A stretch of 64,000 bases of DNA, from NCBI GenBank assembly GCA_029210745.1, contig JARGFI010000002.1, positions 40,425 through 104,424 on the forward strand, read 5' to 3'. The translations under genes were made by a program, and so were the position numbers. Each line of letters begins with the position of its first letter. Position 1 is the first letter of the stretch. The stretch comes from Desulfuromonadales bacterium (GTDB lineage Bacteria > Desulfobacterota > Desulfuromonadia > Desulfuromonadales > JAHYIW01). Below are positions 50,745-61,395 of this stretch, piece after piece. The notes beneath the pieces are model-generated. The model made no database searches. It saw nothing but the letters and a program-made list of their open reading frames with translations, and had not been told where the DNA came from.

Positions 50745-50999
50745 ATGGCTCATAAAAAAGCCGCGGGAAGTTCCCGTAACGGCCGCGATAGCGCCGGCCA
50801 ACGCCTCGGAGTCAAACGCTTCGGAGGCCAGGAAGTGACTGCCGGTTCGATTCTGGTGCGTCAGCATGGTACGACTTTCCACCCCGGCACTAATGTCGGT
50901 TGCGGCAAGGACTACACACTGTTCGCGCTGGTCGATGGCGTGGTCAAGTTCGAACGTAAAGACAAGGTTCGTCAGAAAATCAGTGTCTACCCGGCCTGA
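50745..50999 (+). CDS. rpmA: 50S ribosomal protein L27
   Basis: [29 protein letters not shown]. Confidence 0.98.
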   Translation: MAHKKAAGSSRNGRDSAGQRLGVKRFGGQEVTAGSILVRQHGTTFHPGTNVGCGKDYTLFALVDGVVKFERKDKVRQKISVYPA

Positions 51000-51030
51000 T
51001 TTTATCGGCGCTGTTGTCGAAGTATCGCTG

Positions 51031-51072
51031 CAAGCCCGAGGTTCGGTTGAACTTCGGGCTTGTTCGTTTTTT
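51031..51072 (+). terminator. Intrinsic terminator between rpmA and obgE
   Basis: CAAGCCCGAGGTTC-ggtt-GAACTTCGGGCTTG followed by ttcgtttttt. Confidence 0.8.
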
Positions 51073-51155
51073 GGTCGAATGCAAACGATTCAATGCATAA
51101 AAAACTAACGGGGGCTGTCTCCCCGTGTAAACACGGAAACAGCAGAGTTACAGCA

Positions 51156-52193
51156 ATGCGTTTTGTCGATGAAGTCAAAATAAATGTCAAGGCAGGTGAT
51201 GGTGGGCGTGGTTGTGTCTCCTTCCTGCGCGAAAAATATGTTCCGTTGGGGGGGCCTGATGGCGGCGATGGCGGCGATGGCGGCGATATTATTTTTCAGG
51301 TCGATACCGGGCTGAACACCCTCCTCGACTTTCGTTACAAGAATCGCTACCATGCTCCGAACGGCATGCCGGGGCTGGGCAAGGACAAACACGGCAAGGG
51401 GGGGGAGGACCTGCTCATTGACATCCCGCCGGGCACCTTGATCTACGATGCCGAGACCGATGAGTTGATCGCCGACATGACCACTGCCGGGCAGCGGATC
51501 GTGCTGCTCAAGGGGGGCCGGGGAGGGCGTGGCAACGCACGGTTCATGACCAGTACCAACCGCGCCCCGCGCCATGCCCAACCAGGGTTGCCCGGAGAAG
51601 AGCGCACCTTGCGGCTGGAGCTGAAGCTGCTCGCCGATGTCGGCCTGGTGGGGATGCCAAACGCCGGGAAATCGACTTTGATTTCAGTTATTTCAGCCGC
51701 TCGGCCGAAGATTGCCGACTATCCCTTTACGACGTTGGTGCCGAACCTCGGTGTGGTCAAGTACGGTGGCTATAAAAGTTTTGTAGTGGCCGATATCCCT
51801 GGTCTGATCGAGGGGGCGAGTGAAGGTTATGGCCTCGGCACCCGTTTTTTGCGTCATGTCGAGCGAACCGACCTGTTCCTGCATCTGCTCGATATCGGCA
51901 TTGAACCGGTAGCGACAGCGCTGACGAATTTCGACATGATTAATCGGGAACTGCGGCGTCACAATCCCGAACTGGCAGACAAAACCCAGATCGTTGTGCT
52001 GACCAAAATGGATATTACCGAGGCGCGTGAGCAGGCGCATGAGGTGGAAAAGGCGCTGACGGCGCGTGGTTATCGCGTCGTGACGATCTCGGCGGTAACC
52101 GGGGAAGGGGTGCAGGAGTTGGTTGATCTGGTCAGTCGAGAGTTGGAGGTGATGCGTTCCTTGACCGCCACCGCTACGGACGTTAGTTTCTAA
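51156..52193 (+). CDS. obgE: GTPase ObgE/CgtA
   Basis: FVDEVKINVKAGDGGRGCVSFLREK, GMPNAGKSTLI, DIPGLIEGA. Confidence 0.97.
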   Translation: MRFVDEVKINVKAGDGGRGCVSFLREKYVPLGGPDGGDGGDGGDIIFQVDTGLNTLLDFRYKNRYHAPNGMPGLGKDKHGKGGEDLLIDIPPGTLIYDAETDELIADMTTAGQRIVLLKGGRGGRGNARFMTSTNRAPRHAQPGLPGEERTLRLELKLLADVGLVGMPNAGKSTLISVISAARPKIADYPFTTLVPNLGVVKYGGYKSFVVADIPGLIEGASEGYGLGTRFLRHVERTDLFLHLLDIGIEPVATALTNFDMINRELRRHNPELADKTQIVVLTKMDITEAREQAHEVEKALTARGYRVVTISAVTGEGVQELVDLVSRELEVMRSLTATATDVSF

Positions 52194-52219
52194 AAACCGG
52201 GTAATCTCAGGCAATTATT

Positions 52220-53368
52220 ATGAATATTCCATCGATGCGCGAAAATCTGCTGGCCCATGTCCGGCAGGTTGTGATCAAGATTGGCAGCGGGGTGATCTCC
52301 ACCAGCACCGGACTGGAAGATCGTCAGGTTGATGCTATTGCCGGTCAGGTTGCCGCCTTGCGCCAGCGCGGATACAAGGTTGTCCTGGTCTCTTCGGGGG
52401 CTATTGCTGCAGGGAAGGGTGACCTCGGTATCACCGGTCGCCCGGCGACGATTCCGCTGCAACAGGCGGCTGCGGCTATCGGCCAAAGTCGGATGATGCA
52501 GGCCTACCGCGATGCTTTTGCCAAACGTGGGGTCAAGGTGGCGCAGATTCTGCTGACGCGCGATGATCTCGCCAACCGGCGTCGCTATCTTAATGCGCGC
52601 AACACCTTGATGACCCTGCTGGAACACGACATTCTGCCGATTGTCAATGAAAACGATACCGTCGTCGTTGAAGAGATCCGCTGTGGCGATAACGATAATC
52701 TGTCGGCGATGGTGACCAATCTGGTGGAAGCGGATATGCTGACGATCATGTCCGATGTCGATGGCTTGTACGACAGTGACCCGCGTTCAACTCCCGGTGC
52801 CAGGCTGATTCCGTTGGTCGAGAAGGTCACTGCGAAGATCGAGGGTTGTGCCGGAGGCAGCGTGACCCAACATGGCACCGGCGGGATGGAGACCAAGGTC
52901 AAGGCGGCCAAGCGTGCGGCCCTCAACGGGGTCGGTACGGCGATTGTCAATGGCCGCCGTGAGCAGATTCTTGACCGGCTTTTTTCCGGCGAAGAAGTCG
53001 GGACTTATTTTCTGCCTGCCGGTAATCCGATGGCGACAAGGAAGCATTGGCTGGCGTTTACCACCAAGCCGCGCGGCAAACTGCACCTTGATCGCGGGGC
53101 CTGTACCGCACTGGTGGAACGCGGCAAAAGCTTGCTCCCTTCGGGGGTTGCCAGGATTGAAGGAAGCTTCGATCGTGGTGATGCGGTACGCCTGATCGAT
53201 CCGGACGGGGTTGAATTCGCCAAAGGGGTCATCAACTACGCGTTGCCGGAGATGCTGAAGATTATCGGCAAAAAAAGTACTGAAATCGAGGCCGTGCTGG
53301 GGTACAAATATGGCGATGAAGTGATTCATCGAGACAATATGGTATTGAAAGACCGTAGCGAGGAGTAA
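52220..53368 (+). CDS. proB: Glutamate 5-kinase
   Basis: VVIKIGSGVIS, VSSGAIAAG, GTGGMETKVKAA; C-terminal PUA-like domain. Confidence 0.96.
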   Translation: MNIPSMRENLLAHVRQVVIKIGSGVISTSTGLEDRQVDAIAGQVAALRQRGYKVVLVSSGAIAAGKGDLGITGRPATIPLQQAAAAIGQSRMMQAYRDAFAKRGVKVAQILLTRDDLANRRRYLNARNTLMTLLEHDILPIVNENDTVVVEEIRCGDNDNLSAMVTNLVEADMLTIMSDVDGLYDSDPRSTPGARLIPLVEKVTAKIEGCAGGSVTQHGTGGMETKVKAAKRAALNGVGTAIVNGRREQILDRLFSGEEVGTYFLPAGNPMATRKHWLAFTTKPRGKLHLDRGACTALVERGKSLLPSGVARIEGSFDRGDAVRLIDPDGVEFAKGVINYALPEMLKIIGKKSTEIEAVLGYKYGDEVIHRDNMVLKDRSEE

Positions 53369-53372
53369 TCCC

Positions 53373-54629
53373 ATGAGTGTCGCTGTTGAGATGCGTCAAC
53401 TGGCGCGGGAGGCAAAGGCCGCCGCGCGAGTTCTGGCAAACCTTTCCTCTCAGGTAAAAAATGAGCTGCTTAAAAATATGGCTGATGCCCTCGAAGCCGC
53501 AACGGATCAGCTGGCGGGTGAGAATGCCAAGGATCTGGCGGTCGGGCGTGACAAAGGGCTGTCGAGTGCGCTGCTCGACCGTCTAACGCTCGACACCCAA
53601 CGGGTCCGGGCGATGGCCGACGGTTTGCGCGAGGTGGCCGCGCTTCCCGATCCGGTGGGCGAGGTGGCGCAGCTGTCGCGCCGACCGAATGGGCTGCAAG
53701 TTGGTCGCATGAGAATCCCTCTCGGGGTGATCGGGATTGTCTACGAGTCACGGCCAAACGTCACTGCCGACGCTGCCGGTCTCTGTTTGAAGAGTGGCAA
53801 TGCAGTGATTCTGCGCGGTGGTTCCGAGGCGATTCATTCCAATCGGGCGATCGGCACAATTTTGCGTGCCGAACTGGAGCGCATGGGGGTGCCGACCGGA
53901 GCGATTCAGGTGGTGACGACGACCGATCGTGAGGCGGTGACCGAGCTGCTCAAACTGGAAGACGAAATTGATTTGATTATTCCGCGCGGTGGCGAAAGCC
54001 TGATTCGTTTTGTCAGTGAACATTCGCGCATTCCGGTGATCAAGCATTACAAGGGGGTCTGTCACATTTTCGTTGATGAATCGGCGGATCAGGACATGGC
54101 CGAGAAGATCTGCGTCAACGCCAAGGTGCAACGTCCCGGTGTCTGCAACGCAATGGAAACATTGTTGATCGATCAGGCGATTGCCGCAGCATTCGTTCCC
54201 CGGATTGTTGCCCGATTGATGCGGGAAGGGGTCGAATTGCGTGGTTGTGAGGTGACGCGGGGGTTTGCCCCCGAGATCAAGGCGGCGACTGAAGAGGACT
54301 GGGACGCGGAATATCTCGACCTGATTCTGGCGGTGAAGGTGGTCGCCGATCTGGACGCCGCGCTTGATCATATTGCCCGCTATACCTCGTTGCACACCGA
54401 GTCGATTGTGACTTGCGACTATGCCAATGCCCAGCGCTTTATCCGTGAAGTCAATTCGAGCGTTGCGATGGTCAATGCCTCGACCCGTTTCTCTGACGGT
54501 AATCAGTTTGGACTCGGAGCCGAGATCGGGATTTCGACGACCAAGCTCCATTCGTTCGGGCCGATGGGGCTGGAAGATTTAACGACGCGCAAATTTATTG
54601 TCTTTGGAGATGGTCAGGTGCGGAGTTGA
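53373..54629 (+). CDS. proA: Gamma-glutamyl phosphate reductase
   Basis: IPLGVIGIVYESRPNVTADAAGLCLKSGNAVILRGG. Confidence 0.97.
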   Translation: MSVAVEMRQLAREAKAAARVLANLSSQVKNELLKNMADALEAATDQLAGENAKDLAVGRDKGLSSALLDRLTLDTQRVRAMADGLREVAALPDPVGEVAQLSRRPNGLQVGRMRIPLGVIGIVYESRPNVTADAAGLCLKSGNAVILRGGSEAIHSNRAIGTILRAELERMGVPTGAIQVVTTTDREAVTELLKLEDEIDLIIPRGGESLIRFVSEHSRIPVIKHYKGVCHIFVDESADQDMAEKICVNAKVQRPGVCNAMETLLIDQAIAAAFVPRIVARLMREGVELRGCEVTRGFAPEIKAATEEDWDAEYLDLILAVKVVADLDAALDHIARYTSLHTESIVTCDYANAQRFIREVNSSVAMVNASTRFSDGNQFGLGAEIGISTTKLHSFGPMGLEDLTTRKFIVFGDGQVRS

Positions 54630-54642
54630 CTAAGGGCGGGCA

Positions 54643-55287
54643 ATGAAGCGGTTGGGCATTCTTGGCGGGACCTTCAACCCGGTCCACAACGGTCATCTGC
54701 TTATCGCTGAAGCGATGTGGCAACGGTGCGATCTGGATAACGTGTTATTTATTCCAGCGGCCGCTCCGCCGCACAAAAAACTGCCCCGCGAGGTCAGCTA
54801 TGCAGATCGGGCGACAATGGTCGCCGCCGCAATCGCCAATCATCCCGCTTTCATGCTTTCCGATATTGAACTCAAACGACCCGGAAAGAGCTATTCTGTC
54901 GATACCTTGCGGCAGTTGCGCGACGCTTATCCGCAGGCGGAACGGTTTTTTTTGATCGGCATGGATTCGTATTGTGATCTTGCCACCTGGTGGGAATATC
55001 GACAAATTTTTGCCCTTGCGCACCTGGTGGTCGCCGCCCGTCCCGGGGTCGTTTGCGCCGATCTCAAAGAACGGCTTCCCGTTGCGGTCAGGGGTGAGTT
55101 CTGTTATGATGCTTCGACGTGCGACTTGTGCCATCAAAGTGGCAACCGGGTGATTTTGCTTTCTGATACTGCCAGCACCGTCTCATCGAGTACCATTCGG
55201 GCCCGGCTGGTTGCAGGAGAGTCAATCACCGGAATGGTTCCCGCCCCGGTCGCCGAGTATATTGCGGCCCACAATCTCTATGTGTAA
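54643..55287 (+). CDS. nadD: Nicotinate-nucleotide adenylyltransferase
   Basis: GILGGTFNPVHNGHL; SSSTIRARL. Confidence 0.96.
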   Translation: MKRLGILGGTFNPVHNGHLLIAEAMWQRCDLDNVLFIPAAAPPHKKLPREVSYADRATMVAAAIANHPAFMLSDIELKRPGKSYSVDTLRQLRDAYPQAERFFLIGMDSYCDLATWWEYRQIFALAHLVVAARPGVVCADLKERLPVAVRGEFCYDASTCDLCHQSGNRVILLSDTASTVSSSTIRARLVAGESITGMVPAPVAEYIAAHNLYV

Positions 55288-55313
55288 ATGAGGATAAAGG
55301 GAGATTCACCCCA

Positions 55314-55679
55314 TTGACGACTGAAGAACGAGCGCTTCTCTGTGCTGGCTATGCTCTGGAAAAAAAAGCACTGGACCTGAAATTACTTGATGTCCGTGGT
55401 CTTTCATCTCTCACCGATTATTTGCTGATCGTTTCCGGGCGCTCCGACCGGCAAGTTGAAGCGATCGCCACGGGAATCGAACTGGGCTTGAAAAAAGAGC
55501 ACGGCATTACTCCGCTGGCGAGTGAGGGGCTACGGGAAGGACGCTGGGCGCTCCTTGACTACGGAGACATCATGGTGCATGTTTTTCAGGAACCGGTGCG
55601 GGTATTCTACGATCTCGACGGGCTTTGGAGTGAGGCCCCGCTGGTTCCACTCCCCGATACCGAAACAACGTCGCGTTGA
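55314..55679 (+). CDS. rsfS: Ribosome silencing factor RsfS
   Basis: LDVRGLSSLTDYLLIVSGRSDRQVEAIA; WALLDYGDIMVHVF. Confidence 0.93.
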   Translation: MTTEERALLCAGYALEKKALDLKLLDVRGLSSLTDYLLIVSGRSDRQVEAIATGIELGLKKEHGITPLASEGLREGRWALLDYGDIMVHVFQEPVRVFYDLDGLWSEAPLVPLPDTETTSR

Positions 55680-56149
55680 AACTGCGTCTGGCATGTGTTG
55701 GTAAACTGGCGGAGAGCTTCACGCGTGACGGGGTCGCCGAATATGCGCAACGCGTTAAACGTTACTTTCCGTTACAGATTGATGAGCACAAAGAAGAAAA
55801 AGGGGGGAAGAAGGCTGATCCCCGCTATATTCGGGCGTGTGAGGGGACGCGACTGCTGGCAAAAATTCCGTCGGGTGCGACGGTTGTCGTCCTTGATGAG
55901 AACGGGCGTCAACAGCGTTCAACGGAGCTGGCCGACTGGATGGAAACGCAGATGAGCGCCGGGACCGGTGAGATCGTCTGGGTGATTGGTGGCGCCTACG
56001 GTCTGAGTGACGCGGTCAAGGCGCGTGCCAACCTGCTGCTGTCGCTGTCGGCCATGACCCTGCCCCATCAACTGGTCAGACTGTTGTTGCTGGAGCAGCT
56101 TTATCGGTCCTTGACGATCATTCGCCATGAACCGTACCATAACCCCTGA
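55676..56149 (+). CDS. rlmH: 23S rRNA (pseudouridine1915-N3)-methyltransferase RlmH
   Basis: VIGGAYGLSDAVKARANLLLSLSAMTLPHQLVRLLLLEQLYRS; TTG start. Confidence 0.94.
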   Translation: MKLRLACVGKLAESFTRDGVAEYAQRVKRYFPLQIDEHKEEKGGKKADPRYIRACEGTRLLAKIPSGATVVVLDENGRQQRSTELADWMETQMSAGTGEIVWVIGGAYGLSDAVKARANLLLSLSAMTLPHQLVRLLLLEQLYRSLTIIRHEPYHNP

Positions 56150-56188
56150 TGCGACGGGGCAAAATGCCCGCACCTGGAGCTGAACGCG

Positions 56189-56536
56189 ATGGAGAAAAGC
56201 GCGAACTATAGAGAAATTTTGCTGGCGATGCGCCGTGACGTAATGCGCGAAATCAGTGGCAATACCCTCGCCGCGCGGGAAATGGCGCAGGGGGATGTCC
56301 CCGATATCGGTGATATGTCGTGTGCGACGTACGAACGTGATGTGCTCCTGAATCTGAGTGAAGTGCAGCGCCAGAAAGTGCGCGATATCGATGCGGCACT
56401 GGCGCGGCTGGAGCAGGGGGAATATGGCGTTTGTCTAGGTTGCGGAGAAGAGATTCCGCAGAAACGCATGGAAGTACGTCCCTTTTCGCGCTACTGTGTT
56501 GAATGTAAAACGGAAGTCGAGAGATTCGGCGAATAA
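56189..56536 (+). CDS. TraR/DksA-family zinc finger protein
   Basis: YGVCLGCGEEIPQKRMEVRPFSRYCVECK. Confidence 0.93.
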   Translation: MEKSANYREILLAMRRDVMREISGNTLAAREMAQGDVPDIGDMSCATYERDVLLNLSEVQRQKVRDIDAALARLEQGEYGVCLGCGEEIPQKRMEVRPFSRYCVECKTEVERFGE

Positions 56537-56577
56537 TTCAATGACCGCCTGATGTGCGGCTACCTGGGAGCTGACCC

Positions 56578-57939
56578 ATGACGCTAATGGCCTTTCTGTT
56601 GATGATCATCCTTTTTCTGACGTTCTTCATCTACTTTTCCGGGATGAATCCTCAGGATATTACGATCTTTTATTTCGGCGATCAGAGCCTGACAACCTCG
56701 GTGGCGATCATGGTGGTTGGCTGCGTCCTGTTTGGCCTGATGATCGGCTACGCGGCGCACCTTTACGGGGTCGTCCTCTACTGGGCCAGGCATGCCAAAC
56801 AGGATCGCCAGGACAAAAAAGCGCGCGAAGTCGGTTCGGTTTATCGGGACGGCGTCAATCGCTTGCTCGCCGGTGATCTGAAAAAAGCCCAGACCCTTCT
56901 CCAGCGTGCGCTTGAACGCGATCCCGGCAGGGTCGAAAGTTATATTGCTCTGGCCAACTTGGCCATTCAGGAAGGAAACCCCCAGGAAGGGATCAATCTG
57001 CTGATCAAGGCCAAGACGGTTGATCCAAAAAGTATGGAGGTTCTGTTCAAGCTGGCGAGCACCTACGAGGAGCTCGACCGCAATGACGAAGCCATCGAGG
57101 TCTGGCAGAGCATTCTCCTGGTCGAAGGAGATAATCGCAAGGCGTTGCGCGCGCTGCGCAATTTGCAGATCAAGCATGGTCTCTGGAATGAGGCGCTGAA
57201 ACTACAGCGTAAAGTCATGAAAGCGGGTCCGGGGAGGAACCGCCTGGCAGAGGAGCAGGCGCTGTTACGGCATCTGCGTTACGAACTGGCGCGGCAGGCC
57301 CTGGACGCAGGCGAGCAGGAACAGGCCAAAAAAGAGTTCAAGGAGATCATCAAGGAAGACGAAAAATTTGTTCCGGCACGGGTTTCGCTGGGAGATGCTT
57401 ACCGCAAGATGGGGCGACCGGATGATGCTTTTGCCACCTGGCGAGGCGCCTACCTGGCCCTTGGCAAGAGTATTTTTCTGTCGCGGATTGAAGATCTTTA
57501 CATGGACGCCGAGGATCCGTCGACACTCCTCGACTTTTACCGGAATTTGGCCAACGAGTTCCCCGACGATCTGCTGATCTGCCTGTTTTTTGGCAAGTTC
57601 TGTCTGCGGCTGGAGATGGTTGATGAGGCGATGGAACAACTTGGACGCGTTGAAAGTGCCGGGATTGACACCCCGCAGTTGCATCAATTGATGGCGGAAG
57701 TTCATCGGCGGCGCAATCGCGCCGATGAAGCGATCAACGAGTATCAGCTGGCACTCGGTATCGACAATCGTCTGCGCCTCAATTATCTCTGCGAAGAATG
57801 TGATGCGTCAACTCCGGAATGGCAGAGCCGTTGTCCGGCGTGTGGTCACTGGGGGACCTACAGCCTGGCCGGTCGTGCCCTCCTGCGTGAGGCCAAGGCA
57901 TTGCAGGTGCGTGAAATCCATCACGGAGAACGTCGCTAA
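56578..57939 (+). CDS. lapB: LapB-type TPR/rubredoxin-like protein with LapA-like (DUF1049-type) N-terminus
   Basis: N-term two TM with [26 protein letters not shown] repeats; C-term [23 protein letters not shown]. Confidence 0.8.
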   Translation: MTLMAFLLMIILFLTFFIYFSGMNPQDITIFYFGDQSLTTSVAIMVVGCVLFGLMIGYAAHLYGVVLYWARHAKQDRQDKKAREVGSVYRDGVNRLLAGDLKKAQTLLQRALERDPGRVESYIALANLAIQEGNPQEGINLLIKAKTVDPKSMEVLFKLASTYEELDRNDEAIEVWQSILLVEGDNRKALRALRNLQIKHGLWNEALKLQRKVMKAGPGRNRLAEEQALLRHLRYELARQALDAGEQEQAKKEFKEIIKEDEKFVPARVSLGDAYRKMGRPDDAFATWRGAYLALGKSIFLSRIEDLYMDAEDPSTLLDFYRNLANEFPDDLLICLFFGKFCLRLEMVDEAMEQLGRVESAGIDTPQLHQLMAEVHRRRNRADEAINEYQLALGIDNRLRLNYLCEECDASTPEWQSRCPACGHWGTYSLAGRALLREAKALQVREIHHGERR

Positions 57940-57941
57940 CT

Positions 57942-59486
57942 ATGCATCGTCGGGGCGGAAAACCGGTCGCGTTGGTGATCCTTGACGGCTGGGGACTCAA
58001 TCCATCTCGTGAGCATAACGCCGTCGCATTAGCTGCGACACCACACCTTGATCGCTTGCAGCGCGACTACCCGACGGCCCGTGTCGGTGCCTCGGGGGCA
58101 GCGGTCGGTCTGCCTGCCGGGCAGATGGGGAACTCCGAAGTCGGCCACCTCAATATCGGTGCCGGTCGTGTCGTCTATCAGGAACTGACCCGAATCAGCA
58201 AAAGTATCGACGACGGCGATTTTTTTATCAATAGCGTGTTGGTTGCGGCCCTGACCCGATTACGCGAAAGTGGCGGCAAACTTCACCTTCTCGGGCTCCT
58301 TTCCGATGGCGGGGTCCATTCCCATAATACCCATCTCTATGCGCTGCTGGAACTTGCGCGTCGCTGCGAAATCACCGATGTGTGTGTCCATCCATTCCTC
58401 GACGGTCGCGATACGCCGCCGAAAAGTGGCGCAGGTTTTTTGCAGGAACTCGAAGCTGAGTTGCAGCGGATGGGTGTGGGTCGGATCGCGACGGTTACCG
58501 GGCGCTTCTATGCAATGGATCGGGATAACCGCTGGGATCGCGTGGCCCGTGCGTACCGGGCACTGGTTGCCGCTGAGGGGATTCCGGCAGCATCAAGCCG
58601 CGACGCCATTACCAGTGCCTATGCGGCCGACCAGCATGATGAATTCGTTGAACCGCGCGTCATTCAGGGCACCAATGAGCCCCCCGCAACGATTGATGAC
58701 GGGGACGCGGTGATCTTCTTCAATTTCCGCTCAGATCGCGCTCGCGAACTCACCCGTGCGCTGACTGCGGTCACTTTTGATGGTTTCAAACGGGAGAAAG
58801 TTCCCCAACTGACCGCGTACGTCTGTCTGACTGAATATGATGAAACGTTCGACCTGCCGATCGCTTTTCCGCCTGAAAATTATCCGCAGATCCTCGGTGA
58901 GGTTGTGGCCAACGCTGGATTAAAACAGTTGCGGATCGCCGAAACCGAGAAATACGCCCATGTTACCTTTTTCTTTAATGGTGGTCGTGAAGAGCTCTTC
59001 CGGGGCGAAGATCGCGCCCTGATTCCATCCCCCCGGGAGGTTGCCACCTACGATCTGAAACCGGAAATGAGCGCTTATGAAGTGACTGCGGAAGTTGAAA
59101 AACGCGTTGCCTCGGGGATTTATGATCTGATCGTTTTGAATTTCGCCAATCCTGACATGGTCGGCCATACCGGTGTCGAGTCCGCGGCGATTCGCGCCAT
59201 GGAAACCGTTGACGAGTGTGTTGGCCGGGTCGTCGCCGCGGTTCTTGCTGTCGGCGGGAGTCTGTTGCTGACTGCTGATCATGGCAACTGCGAACAGATG
59301 GCCGATGCGAACGGTCAGCCGCATACCGCGCATACCACCAATCCTGCTCCGGTGATTCTGGTGGGCGCCAATTTGCGCACGGCACAGGTGCGTGAGGGGA
59401 TTCTGGCCGATATTGCGCCAACCCTCCTCGAACTCCTCGGTTTACAGCAATCAGCGGAAATGACCGGAACCAGTCTGCTCCAATAA
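57942..59486 (+). CDS. gpmI: 2,3-bisphosphoglycerate-independent phosphoglycerate mutase
   Basis: [47 protein letters not shown]. Confidence 0.97.
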   Translation: MHRRGGKPVALVILDGWGLNPSREHNAVALAATPHLDRLQRDYPTARVGASGAAVGLPAGQMGNSEVGHLNIGAGRVVYQELTRISKSIDDGDFFINSVLVAALTRLRESGGKLHLLGLLSDGGVHSHNTHLYALLELARRCEITDVCVHPFLDGRDTPPKSGAGFLQELEAELQRMGVGRIATVTGRFYAMDRDNRWDRVARAYRALVAAEGIPAASSRDAITSAYAADQHDEFVEPRVIQGTNEPPATIDDGDAVIFFNFRSDRARELTRALTAVTFDGFKREKVPQLTAYVCLTEYDETFDLPIAFPPENYPQILGEVVANAGLKQLRIAETEKYAHVTFFFNGGREELFRGEDRALIPSPREVATYDLKPEMSAYEVTAEVEKRVASGIYDLIVLNFANPDMVGHTGVESAAIRAMETVDECVGRVVAAVLAVGGSLLLTADHGNCEQMADANGQPHTAHTTNPAPVILVGANLRTAQVREGILADIAPTLLELLGLQQSAEMTGTSLLQ

Positions 59487-59500
59487 ACGCTTTACATCAT

Positions 59501-60274
59501 TTGACAGGAGGGGCGGTGACGATTACCGGGTGGCTGCACTTTGAGTTGACCGGTTTGTTTGACCTGCTGTTGCCGCCGCTCTGCCTGGCATGTCGGCAAC
59601 GCGGTGCAGTTGATCGCACCACAATGCTTTGTGCCGAATGTCGCCAGGAGCTGCCCCGCTACCTTGGTGCCCGCTGCCGTTGTTGTGCACTACCCTTTGC
59701 CGCTGCCGCAGGCACCCACTTCTGCGCCGGTTGTCTGCGCCACCCCCCCGCTTTTAGCCAGATTTATTTCCACGGTATTTACACACACCTGTTGCGCGAT
59801 GTTATCCACCGTTTCAAATATCAGGAAGACATATCTCTGGCCCGGCCATTGGGACGGTTGCTGCTGTCCACCGCCGGGGAAGATATCGATACGTTTCGTC
59901 CCGAGGTGATTGTTCCGGTGCCGTTGCACCCCGCTCGCATACGCCAGCGCTGCTACAATCAGGCGCTGCTGGTGGCGCGCGAGCTGGCACGAAACAGCCG
60001 CTGCCCGGTGCCGTGGCAGGCGTTACGGCGGATCAGACCGACCCTCTCGCAACAGGGGCTGCCAGCAGCCACGCGCCGCAAAAACGTGCGCGGAGCATTT
60101 GCTGCGGATGGTCAGCACGTTGATGGCAAACGGGTGCTGCTGGTTGACGATGTCATGACCACCGGAGCCACCCTCAACGAATGCGCACGCACCTTGCGCC
60201 GGGCCGGGGCGCAGCAGGTCGCGGCGGCAGTCGTCGCCCGGGTTGATCGCGAACCGGCGCTGATTTTTGAGTAA
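59501..60274 (+). CDS. ComF family phosphoribosyltransferase-like protein
   Basis: Cys-rich N-terminus and VLLVDDVMTTGATLNECARTL PRPP motif; exact start uncertain. Confidence 0.9.
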   Translation: MTGGAVTITGWLHFELTGLFDLLLPPLCLACRQRGAVDRTTMLCAECRQELPRYLGARCRCCALPFAAAAGTHFCAGCLRHPPAFSQIYFHGIYTHLLRDVIHRFKYQEDISLARPLGRLLLSTAGEDIDTFRPEVIVPVPLHPARIRQRCYNQALLVARELARNSRCPVPWQALRRIRPTLSQQGLPAATRRKNVRGAFAADGQHVDGKRVLLVDDVMTTGATLNECARTLRRAGAQQVAAAVVARVDREPALIFE

Positions 60275-60282
60275 CGGCGGCG

Positions 60283-61386
60283 TTATTCCGGCATGTTCGG
60301 GATCGTGGTCGTTTCCCCGAGATGATTTTTGAGGGTGTATTCCTTGGCGTTTTTCCCCTGTATGTAGTAATCGGGCATCAGCGGAATCTTGCCGATGTTG
60401 GTGGCGATAACATACATCGGCTGGGCGAGGCCGGTGGTGTGGCCGCGCAGGGCATCGCGAATCAGTTCGGCCCCTTTTTCGACCGGGGTACGGAAGTGAT
60501 CGATACCGGGAGCCGGTTCGCAATAGAAGACGTAATACGGTTTGATCCGCACCGTCAGCAATTTCTGGTGCAGCTCCCGAAAGGTCTCCACATCGTCATT
60601 GATCCCCTTGAGCAGCACCGCCTGATTGCCGACATTCACGCCACAACCAAGCAGATCATACACCGCCCGCGCCGTCTCCTCGGTCAACTCCCTGGGATGA
60701 TTGCACTGGGTATTGATCCAGATCGGCACGCGGTGATAACCGCCGAGGATTTTCAGTAGTGCCGGGGTCATCCGCTGGGGCAGAACGATCGGCGTACGGG
60801 TGCCGAAACGGATCATCTCAACGTGTGGCAGTTCCCGCAGTTTGCGAATCAAATAGTCAATTTTATCATCGGCAAGCAGAAACGGGTCGCCACCGGTAAT
60901 CAGCACGTCGCGGACCTCCGGGTGGGCGGCGATCCAGTCAAGCCCGTCGTCGACGTTGAAATTGAGGGACAGACTGCCGTCAACCACCAGTTCCTTGCGA
61001 AAACAATGGCGGCAGTAGATGCCGCAGGTCTGGGTGACAGTAAAGGCGACGCGGTCAACATATTGGCGGGCGATGCTGTCGGGACGTACTTCGCCGGTCG
61101 CCCGGTTCTCTTTCCAGACCAGATAGTTGTCCATGCCGAAACGATTTTGCTGCTCCAGTGACGAGGGAATGATCTGGCGGCGCACCGGACAGGCGGGATC
61201 GTCACGATCCATCAGCGCGGCATAGTGTGGCGTCGCCCCCCAGGTGGTCTCATTGGCGCGCAGGGTCGCTTCTTCTTCGGCGGTGAGATTAACGTATTCC
61301 TTGAGCCGATCAATGGTGTTGACAAACTGTTTCAGCTGCTCCTGCCAGTCTTCACTGACAGCAATTTTATTCGGTGCCGGGTGCAT
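60283..61386 (-). CDS. KamA-family radical SAM aminomutase paralog, shortened and of uncertain substrate
   Basis: CGIYCRHCFRK, LITGGDPFLL; lacks C-terminal Cys (Zn) segment seen in the neighbouring full-length KamA. Confidence 0.88.
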   Translation of the reverse strand: MHPAPNKIAVSEDWQEQLKQFVNTIDRLKEYVNLTAEEEATLRANETTWGATPHYAALMDRDDPACPVRRQIIPSSLEQQNRFGMDNYLVWKENRATGEVRPDSIARQYVDRVAFTVTQTCGIYCRHCFRKELVVDGSLSLNFNVDDGLDWIAAHPEVRDVLITGGDPFLLADDKIDYLIRKLRELPHVEMIRFGTRTPIVLPQRMTPALLKILGGYHRVPIWINTQCNHPRELTEETARAVYDLLGCGVNVGNQAVLLKGINDDVETFRELHQKLLTVRIKPYYVFYCEPAPGIDHFRTPVEKGAELIRDALRGHTTGLAQPMYVIATNIGKIPLMPDYYIQGKNAKEYTLKNHLGETTTIPNMPE

Positions 61387-61395
61387 AATTTCCTC

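Noticed and set aside
51255-51290. Tandem GGCGGCGAT repeats
   Set aside because: Encodes the conserved GGDGGDGGD segment of Obg; normal for the family.
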